From positions 1 through 6,892 of the forward strand of contig DCDB01000120.1 in assembly GCA_002316215.1 (NCBI GenBank): a stretch of 6,892 nucleotides of DNA. The letters are read 5' to 3'. The DNA comes from Lachnospiraceae bacterium UBA1066. Its GTDB lineage: Bacteria; Bacillota; Clostridia; Lachnospirales; Lachnospiraceae. Of this stretch, positions 5,478 through 6,892 are shown in pieces (the stretch's first letter is position 1; the number at the start of each line of letters is the position of its first letter). Below the pieces are notes generated by a model that ran no database searches, was not told where the DNA came from, and saw only the letters and a list, made by a program, of their open reading frames with translations. Made by a program: the position numbers and the translations under genes.

Positions 5478-6515
5478 AGTACGATCTATTTATTGACAGG
5501 GGCGGCCGGATTTCTTGGAAGCCATATCTGCGGCGAATTGCTGGAACGCGGGGAAAAGGTAAGGGCACTGGTTCTGAAAGGGGATCCGGCCGTGAAATAT
5601 GTCCCCTCATCTGTTGATATTGTTGAAGGAGACCTGTGCAGCAAAGAAAGCCTGCAGCCTTTCTTTAAGATACCTGATGGGATGGAAAGTATCGTCATTC
5701 ACTGTGCAAGCATGGTGACCGTCAATCCGGATTACAGCCAGAAACTGATGGATATCAACGTCGGCGGAACGAAGAACATGATTGAATGCTGCCTGGAACA
5801 CAGTGAATGCAGAAAGATGATCTACGTCAGCAGCACAGGAGCCATTCCGGAACTTCCGAAAGGGCAGAAGATCCGTGAAGTCTCATCTTTTGATCCGAAA
5901 CGGGTTGTCGGATGCTACAGTCAGTCGAAAGCCATGGCCACGCAGGCGGTGCTGGACGCTGTGAGGGATAAAGGGCTCAATGCCTGCATCGTTCATCCGA
6001 GCGGCATTCTGGGCCCGGAAGATTATGCTGTCAGTGAGACGACCGGCACCATAATCCGTATTATGAATGGGGAAATGCCTGTCGGCATGCGGGGCTCGTT
6101 TAATCTGTGCGACGTCAGGGATCTTGCCTATGGCTGTGTTATGGCAGCTGACAAAGGGAAAAAAGGAGAGTGCTATATCCTGGGGAATAAGGAGGTAACA
6201 TTAAAGGAAGTATGCAATATCCTTAGTTCCGGAAGCGGGTGCAGGAAACCCGGATTTTATCTCCCGCTGCCCGTTGCGAATCTAATGGCGAAATCCATGG
6301 AAAAGAAAGCAAAGAAAAAGGGCGGGAAGCCGATGATGACGACATTTGCCGTTTATAACCTGGCCAGGAACAATACGTTCGACTATTCCAAAGCGGAAAA
6401 GGAATTGGGTTACCGCACAAGACCTTATGCAGAAACATTAAATGATATGGTCAGGTGGCTTGTAAATGAAGGAAAAATACAAATTACGGCTAAACCGGAA
6501 TTGAAATACGCATGA
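5451..6515 (+). CDS. Extended SDR, NAD-dependent epimerase/dehydratase or reductase-like
   Basis: A 354-aa cytoplasmic protein. TGAAGFLG (16-23) is the extended-SDR TGxxGxxG cofactor loop after a short strand. EGDLCSKES (59-67) is the adenine-site Asp region. HCAS (84-87) takes the place of the usual HxAA. VNVGGT-like INVGGTKNM (102-110), VSSTGA (126-131) and YSQSK (156-160, Tyr156/Lys160) complete the active site. HPSGILGPED (182-191) is the typical substrate-side segment. The C-terminal half is the variable substrate domain, with a basic stretch EKKAKKKGGK (284-293). Overall it resembles the dihydroflavonol-reductase/3-beta-HSD-like group more than sugar epimerases, but the substrate is unknown. 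It starts 28 bp after the first SDR gene and is probably in the same transcript. The two reductases may act in series on one compound. No terminator is visible after the stop. Confidence 0.9.
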   Translation: MKNMKNMKNSTIYLLTGAAGFLGSHICGELLERGEKVRALVLKGDPAVKYVPSSVDIVEGDLCSKESLQPFFKIPDGMESIVIHCASMVTVNPDYSQKLMDINVGGTKNMIECCLEHSECRKMIYVSSTGAIPELPKGQKIREVSSFDPKRVVGCYSQSKAMATQAVLDAVRDKGLNACIVHPSGILGPEDYAVSETTGTIIRIMNGEMPVGMRGSFNLCDVRDLAYGCVMAADKGKKGECYILGNKEVTLKEVCNILSSGSGCRKPGFYLPLPVANLMAKSMEKKAKKKGGKPMMTTFAVYNLARNNTFDYSKAEKELGYRTRPYAETLNDMVRWLVNEGKIQITAKPELKYA

Positions 6516-6535
6516 GAAGCTATCGAAACAAACTG

Positions 6536-6594
6536 GAATTGAGCGAGCTCTTTTGCGAGCGATGCATCTTGTCCGCCGGACAGGATGATGGAGT
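6536..6594 (+). repeat. Imperfect repeat unit, copy 1
   Basis: It begins GAATTGAGCGAGCTCTTT, identical in both copies, and ends GATGGA. Inside is a small GCTC/GAGC hairpin (around 6547-6560) and a 9-bp stem, ATCTTGTCC/GGACAGGAT (6566-6574 and 6578-6586), with a GCC loop and one T-G pair. The second copy starts exactly 70 bp later. Confidence 0.85.
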
Positions 6595-6605
6595 CAGATA
6601 AACAT

Positions 6606-6668
6606 GAATTGAGCGAGCTCTTTAGAGCGAGGGATGCTTCTTGACCGATAGGTCAAGAAGATGGAACT
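6606..6668 (+). repeat. Imperfect repeat unit, copy 2
   Basis: The same 18-bp opening is followed by a GCTCT/AGAGC hairpin and a perfect 10-bp stem, CTTCTTGACC/GGTCAAGAAG (6637-6646 and 6651-6660), with a GATA loop, then ATGGAACT. Compared with copy 1, the second stem has two compensated pair changes and a wobble turned into a full pair. Confidence 0.85.
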
Positions 6669-6892
6669 TGTAGAACTCGAAAAATACGGAATTTTCCGCC
6701 GCAGGCAGTCCATGGCATATTTTCTTCAGCGCTTCGCGCAAAACATATTCAGAAAATATTGCCATGGACTGGCTGCGGCTGCTTCCGGGGCTTTATCAAG
6801 AAAGCAGGTTTTACGGATAGCCCGATACGCTGGAGCTCTGGCGGAAGTCGCTTTTACCCGTAAGAGGAAAAGAAATCAAAATTTTCCGCCAC
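6661..6892 (+). CDS. Open frame running off the right edge, doubtful gene
   Basis: From ATG 6661 the + frame stays open for 77 codons to the window end (MELVELEKYGIFRRRQS..., later GLAAAASGALSRKQ). The in-frame stop just upstream is at 6649-6651. There is no good ribosome site, only AAGAAG directly before the ATG, within a hairpin. The frame reads through both arms of the inverted repeat at 6698-6779, which could by itself keep it open. The peptide is basic and matches no family I recognise. More likely repeat sequence than a gene. Confidence 0.2.
   Translation, partial: MELVELEKYGIFRRRQSMAYFLQRFAQNIFRKYCHGLAAAASGALSRKQVLRIARYAGALAEVAFTRKRKRNQNFPP
6698..6779. repeat. Long near-perfect inverted repeat (28/29-bp arms, 25-bp loop)
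   Basis: The left arm (6698-6725, starting GCCGCAGGCAGTCCATGG) pairs with the right arm (6751-6779, ending CCATGGACTGGCTGCGGC) with one mismatch and one extra base. The 25-bp loop holds a smaller GCGC-TTC-GCGC hairpin (6729-6739 region). There is no T run after either arm. As RNA or cruciform DNA this would be very stable. Confidence 0.9.
6839..6891. repeat. Short inverted repeat TGGCGGAA/TTCCGCCA at the right edge
   Basis: TGGCGGAA (6839-6846) and TTCCGCCA (6884-6891) are perfect 8-bp arms, 37 bp apart. The right arm is part of AATTTTCCGCC (6880-6890), an exact repeat of 6690-6700, where it precedes the long inverted repeat. Confidence 0.6.

Larger units (their letters stand above)
6516..6892. 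other. Repeat- and hairpin-rich region without a confident gene
   Basis: This 377-bp stretch follows the reductase operon and reaches the right edge. It contains two imperfect direct repeats, a long inverted repeat and a short recurring motif, each listed separately. No tRNA, transposase or recognised riboswitch was found. No hairpin here is followed by a T run on either strand, so it does not look like a simple terminator. It may be an intergenic mobile repeat (MITE- or REP-like) or a structured RNA. Confidence 0.6.

Noticed and set aside
3573..5610. Long open frames on the - strand within the kinase-SDR region
   Set aside because: They lie opposite clearly conserved + strand genes, have no ribosome sites and no recognisable domains.
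6637..6660. Terminator of the SDR operon
   Set aside because: The 10-bp stem is strong, but neither strand has a T run after it.
6536..6668. CRISPR array
   Set aside because: There are only two copies, which are long and diverged, with an 11-bp gap and no further units in the window; no cas gene is present.

Overview
The window reads as a chromosomal piece of a low-to-mid GC Firmicute, most likely a gut-type clostridium (Lachnospiraceae-like). The reasons are strong AGGAGG-type ribosome sites, the protein families present (from memory of such genomes) and short overlapping gene junctions. Every supported gene is on the + strand. No transposase, phage, rRNA, tRNA or CRISPR feature was seen.

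Region 1 (2-1660): the 3' part of a membrane acyltransferase that runs off the left edge, overlapping by 8 bp an XRE-HTH/AbrB double-domain regulator. About 170 bp without a recognised gene follows, then a probable Rho-independent terminator.

Region 2 (1755-4182): a three-gene two-component operon. A good promoter (TTGCGA-17-TATACT) drives an OmpR-type response regulator, a sensor histidine kinase with almost no extracellular loop, and a 177-aa two-helix membrane protein of unknown function. All junctions overlap (4 and 8 bp), and a clean hairpin plus eight T closes the unit.

Region 3 (4205-6515): a second operon with a 67-codon small protein whose frame is broken by an apparent -1 shift at an A6 run, a classical SDR oxidoreductase with an insertion between its catalytic Ser and Tyr, and an extended SDR (epimerase/reductase-like). 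Three 11-bp-spaced boxes resembling TTCTCAAA lie upstream of both this operon and the two-component operon. The simplest reading is that the response regulator controls its own operon and the reductase operon. The physiological substrate cannot be told from sequence.

Region 4 (6516-6892): about 375 bp with no confident gene and much structure. It has two 59-63 bp imperfect repeats 70 bp apart whose hairpins differ by compensating base changes, a 28/29-bp near-perfect inverted repeat, and a further short repeat at the right edge that suggests the element continues beyond the window. This region and the shared promoter boxes are the least conventional parts of the window.
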